DNA of 17,083 nucleotides from Clostridium sp. UBA6758 (GCA_002453475.1 DKGY01000057.1:15419-32501); one strand, 5' to 3'. Counted from the stretch's first letter, positions 7,600 through 15,439 are shown. Notes: generated by a model not told the origin, from the sequence alone. Program-made: numbers and translations.

Positions 7600-8972
7600 A
7601 TAATAATTACCTCAATAAAAAAATAGACATATTTGCAGGGTTAATATGTCTATTTGTTATATTATCAGTGGTATATTCTCTCCTAATTTTAAAGGAAGAT
7701 ATTAAAAAAGAAGATAAGTCTAATTTATTAAGAATAGAAACATCAAATCAAAGAGAATTGATTAAAGAAATGTTTAAAGAGAATAACTATTACATGGAAA
7801 ATGATTTTTATAATTATACAGTTATAAACTTAAAAGGTGAGGTTATCTTTTCTTCCATAGATGATTTTAATAAAGGAGAAAAGATAAATCTTGAAAATGA
7901 AATAGGTTATGATAGTGCCTTTGACAATAGAAAAAATGGATTAATTAGATACAGTATACCTTTAGTTAATAATGATGTTCAAGAAGGAATTATAATTATA
8001 GATTTACCACAGAGTATATTAAAAAAGGAAAGCAAAAATGAGAAATTTATACCTCTGTGGATACTTTTATTTTTAATAGGAATATTAGCTTTTATGATAA
8101 ATAGGTTTGTAAAAATAGACATAATAAAACCAATTAAAGAGCTCCATAGTAGTGCAAAAACCATACTAAATGGAAGCTATAAGTGTAAAGTAAACTACGA
8201 TTACCATGGAGAAATTGGAGAGTTTTGTCATGATTTTGAAGCTATGAGAGATGAAATAATAGACTCAAAAGAAAAGGAAGAAAAGTTCAAAAGAAATGAA
8301 AAAGAATTATTAGCTTGCATTTCACATGATTTAAAAACTCCTCTTTCATCAATTTCAGGATATGTTGAAGGAATAAGAGATGGAATTGTAAAGGATGAAG
8401 ATGGCATAAAAAGATATTCGAATATTATATTGAAGAAATCTAAGGAACTTTCAAAATTAATAGATGATATATTAGAACAATCGAAAACAGAGTTGAATGA
8501 AATGTCAATTGAAAGAAAAGAAATATATTCTGATGATTATATAAAGGAAGTTTTAGGTGACTTATCTATTGATGTAGCTACTCATAACATGAGTCTAACT
8601 GTTAAGGGAGAAATACCAAGAGCGTTAATTTTAATAGATTCAATAAGAATAGATCAAGTTATAAATAATATCATTGCAAATTCAATAAAATACTCTAGAG
8701 CAGGAGAGAGTATTGAGATTTGGATAGATGATGATATTGATAAAATCACTATAAATATTAAGGATTTTGGTAGTGGGATTAGTATTAGTGATATACCATT
8801 TGTTTTTAATAAATTTTATAGAGGTGAAAAGTATAGAAATACTAATATATCAGGTTCAGGACTTGGTCTTTCTATATCTAAGTATATAGTAGAGAGTCAT
8901 GGAGGGAATATAAAGTGTTCATCTTCTTTAGAATCTGGAACTACTATTAGTTTTACTATACTTAAAATATAA
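7581..8972 (+). CDS. Sensor histidine kinase (463 aa), GTG start
   Basis: Membrane sensor kinase partnering the regulator it overlaps by 19 bp. Layout: TM1 at about 17-37, an extracellular domain of about 115 residues (40-155), TM2 at about 157-174, HAMP at about 175-230, then HisKA with phospho-acceptor His249 (LACISHDLKTP). The ATPase domain follows, with N-box NNIIANSIK (Asn363, Asn367, Lys370), G1 DFGSGI (395-400) and G2 GSGLGL (425-430). All catalytic residues look intact, so the kinase should be active. The extracellular part is long enough to bind a ligand itself, unlike the loop-less BceS-type kinases; its fold is not recognisable by eye. The start codon is GTG. It is the last gene of the operon before the hairpin at 8981. 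Confidence 0.94.
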   Translation: MGNNRVNNNYLNKKIDIFAGLICLFVILSVVYSLLILKEDIKKEDKSNLLRIETSNQRELIKEMFKENNYYMENDFYNYTVINLKGEVIFSSIDDFNKGEKINLENEIGYDSAFDNRKNGLIRYSIPLVNNDVQEGIIIIDLPQSILKKESKNEKFIPLWILLFLIGILAFMINRFVKIDIIKPIKELHSSAKTILNGSYKCKVNYDYHGEIGEFCHDFEAMRDEIIDSKEKEEKFKRNEKELLACISHDLKTPLSSISGYVEGIRDGIVKDEDGIKRYSNIILKKSKELSKLIDDILEQSKTELNEMSIERKEIYSDDYIKEVLGDLSIDVATHNMSLTVKGEIPRALILIDSIRIDQVINNIIANSIKYSRAGESIEIWIDDDIDKITINIKDFGSGISISDIPFVFNKFYRGEKYRNTNISGSGLGLSISKYIVESHGGNIKCSSSLESGTTISFTILKI

Positions 8973-8980
8973 TTAATAAA

Positions 8981-9035
8981 GGTGCTGTCACACCTAGAAA
9001 TTATTTTCTATTGTGCAACAGCCCCTTTTTTATCT
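8981..9035 (+). terminator. Imperfect terminator hairpin after the kinase, related to the element at 2712
   Basis: GGTGCTGT (8981-8988) pairs with ACAGCCCC with one mismatch. The inner CACA...TAGAA and TTCTA...TGTG blocks extend the stem, and the right side runs into six Ts. It should end the four-gene operon. Its right half matches the right end of the 2712-3071 element at about 21 of 24 positions, including 14 identical bases (GCCCCTTTTTTATC). Confidence 0.7.
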
Positions 9036-9058
9036 TTTAATTTAATTGTTAGTAGGAT

Positions 9059-9631
9059 TTACTTTATCTTTTCTTCCCACCATCCAAATGCGACTCTACC
9101 TTGAGCAAGTTCATTTGGGGTTTCTGGATTGGATAAGAAAATAATAAATGATCCTCCAGGAGGAAAAATAAATTTGCCTACTTCTTCGTCGGCAATTGTA
9201 ACCTCTGGAAGGGCTCTTCTAACAAATGCCTTAACTCCACCTTTAGGTTCTCCTATAACATTGCTTGCTTTAAGCAACCTAATTCGTGGCTTTGGTAATG
9301 GACAAAGAGCTGTATTAGCTGGAGTAACTAATTCTGATATCTCCGGGCATCCAGGTGGATTTGAATTAAACCATATTTGCGCTCTTATTGGTGATTCTCC
9401 AATATTGGTGACAGTCCAAACATATACGTGTAGATTAACTCCTGAATAATAAGGATTTACTAATCCTGCCCATGCACTTTTACCTCTGCCAAAACTTAAT
9501 TCATCTGCATAGCCTACAAAATATTTTCCTTGAAGTGAAAGATATAGAGGATATGGCATACTAGCTACTTGAGTTATTGGATTAGGTAATGTAATAGAGT
9601 CATTACAATTTTTCGTGTTTTCCATTTTCAT
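9059..9631 (-). CDS. Hypothetical beta-rich protein, probable DUF6143 family (190 aa)
   Basis: Conserved-looking protein of unknown function. From memory it resembles the Firmicute DUF6143 family (segments such as LQGKYFVGY, GVNLHVYVWTVTN, RAQIWFNSNPPG, GGVKAFVRRALPE, KFIFPPGGSF and GRVAFGWWEE), but I could not run a profile search. It has no signal peptide, membrane helix or obvious catalytic motif. The alternating hydrophobic pattern, aromatics and Pro/Gly turns suggest a beta-sandwich. The frame is open from 9676, but AGGAGA (9636-9641, minus strand) sits four bases before the ATG at 9631, and a second ATG two codons in (9625) is also possible. The gene is monocistronic with its own promoter, convergent with the kinase operon. 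A role in the spore or cell surface is only a guess. Confidence 0.8.
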   Translation of the reverse strand: MKMENTKNCNDSITLPNPITQVASMPYPLYLSLQGKYFVGYADELSFGRGKSAWAGLVNPYYSGVNLHVYVWTVTNIGESPIRAQIWFNSNPPGCPEISELVTPANTALCPLPKPRIRLLKASNVIGEPKGGVKAFVRRALPEVTIADEEVGKFIFPPGGSFIIFLSNPETPNELAQGRVAFGWWEEKIK

Positions 9632-9678
9632 AATATCTCCTATTAAAAGTATATATTTTTCATATTCTCTATACATAA

Positions 9679-9707
9679 AGTATAAGAATAAATCTGTATA
9701 CTGTTAA
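9679..9707 (-). promoter_or_regulatory. Sigma-A-type promoter for the DUF6143-like gene
   Basis: On the minus strand, TTAACA (9702-9707) and TATACT (9679-9684) are separated by exactly 17 bases, one mismatch each from consensus. The leader to the start at 9631 would be about 40 bases. The match to sigma-A argues against, but does not exclude, purely sporulation-specific expression. Confidence 0.55.
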
Positions 9708-9827
9708 TATATGTTGTACGGATATAAGTGGTGTACAAGGAGTTGAAAATTTAGTATATCTGAGAATTTAGGATAGTGTTTAATATAAAGTTTAATTATT
9801 AAGTTCGAGATAACTATAGGAAATAAA

Positions 9828-9866
9828 AATGTCACATACTCTTTAAATTAAGGAGTATGTGACATT
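9828..9866 (-). terminator. Intrinsic terminator of the MacB-like ABC gene
   Basis: A perfect 14-bp stem (9828-9841 with 9853-9866) has an 11-base loop, followed on the minus strand by TTTTTATTT. It lies 14 bases past the stop at 9880. Confidence 0.85.
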
Positions 9867-9879
9867 AAACTTATATATA

Positions 9880-12269
9880 TTATTCTGTACGCAATGATTC
9901 TACAGGATTTTTTCTTGCAGCCATTTTTGCTGGAATAGCACCACCCAGTAATGTTAAAGAAACACTTATAATTATAAGTATTATAGCATGAACTGGATTA
10001 AGTTTTGCTACACCTTCAAGGTCTGTTAAATTCTTAAGAACGCTATTTATTGGGAATGTTAATAAGTATGATATTAATATTCCAAGTAATCCTGAACAAG
10101 AACCTATTATGAATGTTTCAGCATTAAATACACGGGTTATATCTTTCTTTCTTGCACCTAATGCTCTCAATACACCAATTTCCTTTGTTCTTTCTAATAC
10201 AGAAATGTATGTTATTATTCCAATCATAATGAGGGATACAACAAGTGATATTGCAGCAAAGGCAATTAAAACAAGGGTTATTGAATCCATAATACCCCCA
10301 GATAAATCTGTAAATGTAGCTGCTAAATCTGTATATATTATAGAGTTTTCAACATCATTTCCATCATTCCATGAATTTAAGTAATCAAGCACGCTATCCT
10401 TGGTAGTAAAATCTTTAGGGTAAAGGGTAATAGCAAATGGGGTAGAAGTAGCACCTAATTGAGATAGTACGTCATCTTTAGTAACATTAGGAGTACTACT
10501 ACTAGCTCCTCCCATTGGTGACATTGCAGCCATTGGATTAGTAGACATACTAGTTCCAGCAGTGGTATCTCCAAAAGGCTTTCCAGTTAATACATTATAG
10601 TTAGCATCTTGCTGTGCTTTAACAATTTCAGAGTTTTTAGCATTATCAATAAAATATTGTGATAATTCATCTGAATATGAAAGTCCAGGTGAAAGAATTT
10701 CTAGCTTTGAATCTTTGCTAGAACGAACTATACCAGCAATTTTAAGCGTAATAGCATTATCGTTATTATAAATATCTATAAGATTGTCTGGAGTACCGTT
10801 TATTGTAAATATATTGCCCATCCGTTTATAGTAATCATCATTTAAAGCTAATTTAAATTCCTTGCTTATAATATCATCAAAACTTACAGTATCTGATTCA
10901 GAATCTATACCCAAAGCTTCTAGCATAGAGTTGTCAAGTCTGTTATAGCTATCGACAATAAGAACAAGATCTGTTTTTTCTTTAGGATATGATCCAGCTA
11001 ATAAATCATAATTGCTTTCAAGGTATCCTTTAGTATCTAAATTTAGACTATTGGGATATGATGAAAAGTTAATTAGAGATGTATTTACTGGAGTTGCAGT
11101 TTTGCCATCAGATTTTAAAAGATTCATATTAACAAGTCTTGTATAGGACATTCCAGAAAGCAGAGCTGGATCAATATTTTCAATATACTCTATGTATTCA
11201 TCAGTAAATACATTTGTGTGTTCAATACTACTTTCACTAGGATCATAAGGGTAAATATAATCTACATCTGGAAATTGATTTTCATTTACTGAATTACTCA
11301 CTAATTCTTTATGTTGCTCTCTCATTGCATCCATATCAACTTCAGCAGTTTTTTGATTAATCATTATTGGAAATCCTGATAATGTACTATTTTCAAATTC
11401 TCCAATTTGTTTATCAAATCCATTTGATAATGAAAGTATTAAGGCAATACCAATTATACCTATGCTTGAGGCAAAAGCAGTAAGTGCCGTTCTCCATTTC
11501 TTTGTAGATATATTTTTACCAGATAGTTTTAAAGCAGTAAAGAAACTCATACTTGTTTTCTTAAGTTTATAATCAGAAGTATCTAAGTCATCATAAAATG
11601 GGTTGCTATCAGATTTTATCTCACCATCTCTAAATTCAACAATTCTATCAGCATAATCATTAGCTAACTCAGGATTATGAGTTACCATAACAACAAGTTT
11701 ATCCTTTGAAATCTCTTTGATAAGCTCCATAATTTGAATGCTTGTATGAGTATCCAAAGCTCCAGTAGGTTCATCTGCTAAAATTATATCAGGGTCATTA
11801 GCTAGTGCTCGAGCTATAGCAACTCTTTGCATTTGTCCTCCTGACAGTTGGTTTGGTTTTTGTGAACATGGTCCTTTAGGCCAACCTTTTCTAATACCTC
11901 AAGAGCTTTTTTGTGTTTTTCTGTAGTTGAAACTCCACTAAGGGTCATTCCCATTTCCACATTATCTACTATACTTAGGTGTGAAATTAGGTTATAACTT
12001 TGAAAAATGAATCCAACACTATTATTTCTATAGGCATCCCAATCTGAGTCTTTAAAATTTTTTGTAGATTTACCATTGATAATTAAATCACCATCATCAT
12101 ATTGATCAAGACCACCTATAACATTTAAACAGGTTGTTTTTCCTGAGCCACTTGGTCCAAGAATTGCAACAAATTCAGATTTTCTAAATTTTAGGCTTAT
12201 TCCATCTAATGCAACTTGAGTAAATTCGCCTGTAGTATAACTTTTAAATATATTTTTTAATTGTAACAT
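9880..12269 (-). pseudogene. MacB-like ABC ATPase-permease fusion, interrupted by a -1 frameshift
   Basis: One gene split into two frames. The 5' part (12269 to about 11857) encodes an ABC ATPase with Walker A GPSGSGKT (residues 38-45) and Q-loop Gln90, then goes out of frame after GLKDHVHK. The 3' part (about 11860-9880) resumes exactly at [11 protein letters not shown] and continues with Walker B ([12 protein letters not shown]), the switch His (MVTHN), a helix, a large extracellular domain of about 385 residues, and three C-terminal helices with one FtsX coupling motif ([13 protein letters not shown]). Adding one A to the AAAAA run (plus-strand T-run 11857-11861) restores a continuous 796-residue protein. 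A strong AGGAGGAG ribosome binding site precedes the ATG. It may be a true pseudogene, a phase-variable tract or a sequencing error. It is divergent from the 12429 regulator, its likely controller. Confidence 0.85.
11857..11861 (-). other. Frameshift site in a five-base homopolymer
   Basis: The run of five As (minus strand) in codons for His-Lys-Lys-Pro is one base short. With six As the frame reads [11 protein letters not shown], matching the universal ABC signature context. Confidence 0.85.
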
Positions 12270-12311
12270 TATGCTCCTCCTTTACGATTAACTTTTCTAA
12301 TTGTAAAATCG

Positions 12312-12330
12312 TAATATGAACCTAATATGA
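12312..12330. promoter_or_regulatory. 11-bp-spaced direct repeat in the divergent spacer, probable operator
   Basis: TAATATGA occurs at 12312-12319 and 12323-12330, exactly one helical turn apart, between the MacB-like gene and the 12429 regulator. The spacing equals that at 3712-3730, but the half-site sequence differs, as expected for a different OmpR-family regulator. Confidence 0.5.
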
Positions 12331-12343
12331 ATTATGGTCTAAA

Positions 12344-12349
12344 ATTATA
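12344..12349 (-). promoter_or_regulatory. Possible -10 box for the MacB-like ABC gene
   Basis: A perfect TATAAT lies on the minus strand, with no good -35 at the right distance. The inverted repeat at 12365-12385 occupies that position instead, which would suit an activator-dependent promoter. Confidence 0.3.
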
Positions 12350-12364
12350 TTTTTATTTCTAAAG

Positions 12365-12385
12365 TTCATATTTAATTAATATGAA
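12365..12385. promoter_or_regulatory. Inverted repeat of the TATGAA half-site
   Basis: TTCATAT (12365-12371) and ATATGAA (12379-12385) form a near-perfect palindrome around TTAATTA. The half-site is the same TATGAA found in the direct repeat at 12312-12330, so one regulator may bind all four copies and control both divergent genes. Confidence 0.4.
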
Positions 12386-12416
12386 ATAATTATTATTTAA
12401 AGTAACATAATAAATT

Positions 12417-12422
12417 GAGGTG
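12417..12422 (+). promoter_or_regulatory. Ribosome binding site deciding a TTG start
   Basis: GAGGTG overlaps the upstream in-frame GTG at 12420, which therefore cannot be the start. TTG at 12429 is six bases downstream and begins FNILVVEDD. Confidence 0.65.
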
Positions 12423-12428
12423 ATAATA

Positions 12429-13103
12429 TTGTTTAATATACTTGTTGTTGAGGATGATAAAAACTTAAGAAAACTTATATCTGCAACCTTAAAACAAAAT
12501 GGATATAACTCATTAATGGCAGAAGATGGAGAAATAGCTCTTGATGTTATAGATAAGGAGCATATTGATTTAGTAATATCTGATATAATGATGCCTAAGC
12601 TAGATGGCTACAGTTTAGTGAAAGCTTTGAGAGATTCAGGATATAGTATGCCAATACTTATGATTACAGCTAAGGAAATGTTTGAAGATAAGAGAAAAGG
12701 ATTTAATGTTGGAGTAGACGATTATATGGTAAAACCTATTGATATAAATGAAATGATATTAAGAGTTGGAGCACTTCTTAGAAGAGCTAAGATTTCTAAT
12801 GAACATAGACTATCTATAGGAGATATTATTTTAGATTATGATTCAATATCTGTAAGCCGACACGGGGAAAGCATTACCCTTCCTAAAAAGGAATTTTACT
12901 TGTTATTTAAATTATTATCTTATCCTAGTGTTATATTTACACGAAGACAGTTATTAGATGAAATATGGGGTATGGATAATGAAGTGGATGAGCGTACTGT
13001 AGATGTCCATATAAAAAGATTGAGAGAAAGATATGATAGTTGTACAGAATTTGAGATTGTCACAGTACGCGGTCTTGGATATAAGGCGGTTAAGAAGGTA
13101 TGA
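12429..13103 (+). CDS. OmpR/PhoB-family response regulator (224 aa), TTG start
   Basis: Second DNA-binding response regulator in the window. The receiver domain carries the acidic pair in LVVEDD, phospho-acceptor Asp52 (LVISDIMMPKLDG), switch Thr80 (MITAK) and Lys102 (MVKPID). The winged-helix domain has LPKKEFYLL and ends IVTVRGLGYK. The open frame begins at GTG 12420, but that codon is part of the ribosome binding site, so TTG at 12429 is chosen. The kinase ATG overlaps its stop (ATGA), showing tight coupling. It is divergent from the frameshifted MacB-like gene across a spacer with four TATGAA half-sites, so it probably regulates itself and that transporter. It is not a recent duplicate of the 6913 regulator, since residues around the recognition helix differ noticeably. 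Confidence 0.95.
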   Translation: MFNILVVEDDKNLRKLISATLKQNGYNSLMAEDGEIALDVIDKEHIDLVISDIMMPKLDGYSLVKALRDSGYSMPILMITAKEMFEDKRKGFNVGVDDYMVKPIDINEMILRVGALLRRAKISNEHRLSIGDIILDYDSISVSRHGESITLPKKEFYLLFKLLSYPSVIFTRRQLLDEIWGMDNEVDERTVDVHIKRLRERYDSCTEFEIVTVRGLGYKAVKKV

Positions 13104-14407
13104 GAAAAAATCTAAGAGTGAAGTTTGTATTAATTCTTCTATTGATGATGATTATATCAGGAATTTGTTCCATTATAATATCCATAATAATGTTTAGTGG
13201 AAATATAGAGAAAGAATCAAAAAATGCCCAAAGGAAAGTAGTAGATACTATTTTAGAATTACATGATAATACAGATTTTACTTTAAATAAAATTATAGAG
13301 CTAAGTAATAATGATAGATATGAAGTAATACTTATTAGTGATTTACATGAATATACTGGAACTGTTGATAAACTTCATGAGAGAGAATTTCTACAAATTA
13401 AAACAAAGAGACTTCCTATTATTAATACTATACTAAAGATAGATGATAGGTATATAAAAATATCTAATTCATTTAATGAAAAAAGTGCGCATATACGTGC
13501 ATTTCTTCTAACTACTGCATCCTTAATTATATCTACTGTAATAGCTACCATAATATCTGGTATAGCATCAAAGCGAATCTTAAGGCCAATAAGAACTTTA
13601 AGTAAAGCTACTGAAGAGGTGGCAAAGGGAAACTTTAGTGTTAAAATAGGTATTCCTAAGGATTATGAATTTGCATTATTAGCAAAAAATTTTAACAAGA
13701 TGGTTCATGAGCTTAGTAGTATAGAAACCTTAAGGAATGATTTTGTTAGTAATGTTTCTCACGAGATAAAAACACCCATTGCATCTATACAAGGTTTTGC
13801 AAAGTTAATTCAAGATAAAAATTTAAATGATGATGAGAGAAGTGAATTTACAGATATTATTATTAGTGAATCATCAAGACTTTCTAAGCTAACTTCAAAT
13901 ATATTAAAGCTTTCAAAACTTGAAAATCAAGATATCATCACTGAAAAAGTAGAGTTTGCCTTAGATGAACAAATTAGGTGCGCAATTCTTATAATGGAAC
14001 CAGAGTGGAGTGAAAAGGGCATTGACTTGGATATAGATCTAGATAAAGTAAGTATTATAGGAAATGAGGATTTATTACAGCAAGTATGGCTAAATATAAT
14101 AGGAAATGGTATTAAGTTCACAGAGAAGGGTGGAACTATTGGTATCAAGCTAATGGATTTGCAGGATAAAATAGTTGTTAAGGTTTCAGATAATGGTGTT
14201 GGAATGAATGAAGAAACTCAAAGACATATTTTTGATAAGTTTTATCAAGGTGATAAATCTCATTTAAGCAAGGGCAATGGATTAGGGCTATCGCTTGTAA
14301 AAAGAATAATTGAACTATGTAATGGTGAAATAAAGGTTAAAAGTAAGCTTAATTATGGTACGACTTTCACAATAGAATTACCTAAAAATAATATTCTTAA
14401 TAAATAG
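13100..14407 (+). CDS. Sensor histidine kinase (435 aa)
   Basis: Membrane kinase paired with the regulator it overlaps by four bases. TM1 is at about 9-32, the extracellular region of about 98 residues at 34-131, TM2 at about 134-156, and HAMP at about 157-208 (with LRPI at 161-164). HisKA follows with phospho-acceptor His221 (FVSNVSHEIKTP), and the ATPase domain has N-box NIIGNGIKF (Asn332, Asn336, Lys339), G1 DNGVGM (364-369) and G2 GNGLGL (392-397). All catalytic motifs are present. The extracellular domain is not recognised by eye; it is larger than the minimal loop of BceS-like kinases. The stop codon lies inside a 17-bp hairpin (14393-14429), and a second terminator follows. Confidence 0.94.
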   Translation: MRKNLRVKFVLILLLMMIISGICSIIISIIMFSGNIEKESKNAQRKVVDTILELHDNTDFTLNKIIELSNNDRYEVILISDLHEYTGTVDKLHEREFLQIKTKRLPIINTILKIDDRYIKISNSFNEKSAHIRAFLLTTASLIISTVIATIISGIASKRILRPIRTLSKATEEVAKGNFSVKIGIPKDYEFALLAKNFNKMVHELSSIETLRNDFVSNVSHEIKTPIASIQGFAKLIQDKNLNDDERSEFTDIIISESSRLSKLTSNILKLSKLENQDIITEKVEFALDEQIRCAILIMEPEWSEKGIDLDIDLDKVSIIGNEDLLQQVWLNIIGNGIKFTEKGGTIGIKLMDLQDKIVVKVSDNGVGMNEETQRHIFDKFYQGDKSHLSKGNGLGLSLVKRIIELCNGEIKVKSKLNYGTTFTIELPKNNILNK

Positions 14408-14429
14408 GATATTCCTATTTATTAAGAAT
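14393..14429. terminator. Perfect 17-bp hairpin spanning the kinase stop codon
   Basis: The arms 14393-14409 and 14413-14429 are exact reverse complements around a TAT loop, and the TAG stop (14405-14407) is inside the left arm. It has no T-run of its own on the plus strand. It may protect the 3' end, slow ribosomes at the stop, or back up the terminator at 14434. Confidence 0.55.
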
Positions 14430-14433
14430 TAAT

Positions 14434-14463
14434 AAAATCCACGACAATTTGTCGTGGATTTTT
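14434..14463. terminator. Bidirectional intrinsic terminator between convergent genes
   Basis: A 12-bp stem AAAATCCACGAC/GTCGTGGATTTT (14434-14445 with 14451-14462) has a five-base loop, with T-runs on both strands. It ends the kinase transcript and the minus-strand acetyltransferase transcript. Confidence 0.85.
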
Positions 14464-14473
14464 GATTGAGCAT

Positions 14474-15019
14474 TTACTTCATATTTAAGGTCTTCCATTC
14501 ATCTACAAGAATCCCATATTCATAGGTGTCTTTCCAGAGAGGATTACCATTTTTATCCTCAAAGAAATAGATATTTTGCAGAAGGTGTCCTTCTCTTCTC
14601 ATATTTACAGCTTCAAGCAATTTCCAAGAAGGTATGTTTCGGGGATCACAATTAGCAATTATACGTCTTGTGCCTAGATTTTCAAAGGAATATTTCATAA
14701 TAGCTTTTACACTTTCAGTAGCGTACCCTTTTCTATGATATTTGGAATTAAATATATATCCAATTTCCCAAGTCATAAAATCCTCTTTACTAAAATATAA
14801 ATTGCCAATTACTTTTCCTGTACTTCGCAAGGAGACAGCCAAAAATGTATCACCCTTTGACCTGGATAGTGCTTCTTCTTTACAATCTTCCACAGAAAAT
14901 GGCTTGAATGGTTCAAATTTTAATACTTCCCCATCAGATAAATATTCATATAAATCACTCCAATCCTCAGGAGTAAAGTTACGAATTATTAATCTTTCAG
15001 TTTCAACTTTACAAATCAT
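14474..15019 (-). CDS. GNAT acetyltransferase, RimJ/RimL type (181 aa)
   Basis: Cytoplasmic N-acetyltransferase that would use acetyl-CoA. It begins with the family-typical TERLIIRNFTPEDW, has WEIGYIFNSKYHRKGYATES (residues 84-103) containing the acetyl-CoA pyrophosphate loop, and NCDPRNIPSWKLLEAVNMRREG near 123-144, the usual motif-B region of RimJ-like enzymes. The length is normal. The ATG at 15019 follows GGAGT eight bases upstream. The substrate could be a ribosomal protein N-terminus, an amino acid or a small amine; the sequence does not tell. It is a single gene, convergent with the kinase, and shares the bidirectional terminator at 14434-14463. Confidence 0.92.
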   Translation of the reverse strand: MICKVETERLIIRNFTPEDWSDLYEYLSDGEVLKFEPFKPFSVEDCKEEALSRSKGDTFLAVSLRSTGKVIGNLYFSKEDFMTWEIGYIFNSKYHRKGYATESVKAIMKYSFENLGTRRIIANCDPRNIPSWKLLEAVNMRREGHLLQNIYFFEDKNGNPLWKDTYEYGILVDEWKTLNMK

Positions 15020-15192
15020 TTTAAATACTCCATTTCATTCATTATTTGTAACTATTTAGATGATAATACTTATTGTAAAGAATATCATAATGAAAAACAA
15101 TATATTGCCATGAAAAATTTTATTTGTTCTATTGTAGTTTTAAGTATGGCATTTATATAATAAAGTTACTGAAACCACATGGATAAAACAAA

Positions 15193-15216
15193 TAGTTAAA
15201 TAGTTAAATAGTTATA
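15193..15216 (+). repeat. Three tandem copies of TAGTTAAA
   Basis: Two exact eight-base copies (15193-15200, 15201-15208) are followed by a third with one change (TAGTTATA, 15209-15216). Such short repeats can vary in number by slippage. No function is evident. Confidence 0.8.
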
Positions 15217-15219
15217 TAG

Positions 15220-15431
15220 GAAAAGATACCAATAAGAAGATTAGAGAAAACTTCAGAAGAACCACTAAAATTAAATTTATGTATCAATAGTAATGATGTT
15301 TCCATAAAAAGACTTTTAATAACTTTAACTGGAACTAAAAAGCTAAAAATGGAAAATATAAACTAATTGGAAAAATTGTAGAAAATCGAGGAAAGTACAA
15401 TAAAAAGAAGTTAAACTTAATTAATCAGTAA
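15220..15431 (+). pseudogene. Possible decayed coding segment
   Basis: One frame is open for about 49 codons with a protein-like composition (ending near LLITLTGTKKLKMEN), and another carries NGKYKLIGKIVENRGKY to a stop at 15431. Two protein-like pieces in different frames with no start or ribosome binding site suggest a frameshifted remnant, but chance in AT-rich DNA is a real alternative. The family is not recognised. Confidence 0.2.
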
Positions 15432-15436
15432 TTAAG
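15416..15436. promoter_or_regulatory. Inverted repeat CTTAATTA-N5-TAATTAAG
   Basis: Perfect eight-base arms (15416-15423, 15429-15436) lie just upstream of the putative -35 of the 15536 gene. It could be an operator or a weak hairpin terminator. Confidence 0.3.
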
Positions 15437-15439
15437 ATT

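Noticed and set aside
9129..9449. Plus-strand open frame of 106 codons
   Set aside because: It lies antisense inside the well-supported DUF6143-like gene, has no ribosome binding site, and its residues mirror the opposite-strand codons.
11850..11866. Programmed -1 ribosomal frameshift in the MacB-like gene
   Set aside because: The tract is only five As after a C and lacks a proper slippery heptamer. I saw no obvious downstream stimulator, so an indel is simpler.
12420..12428. GTG start for the second response regulator
   Set aside because: The GTG is part of the GAGGTG ribosome binding site. TTG at 12429 has correct spacing and starts the receiver fold.
14742..15059. Plus-strand open frame of 105 codons
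   Set aside because: It is antisense to the acetyltransferase at 14474-15019, and no ribosome binding site or family resemblance is visible.
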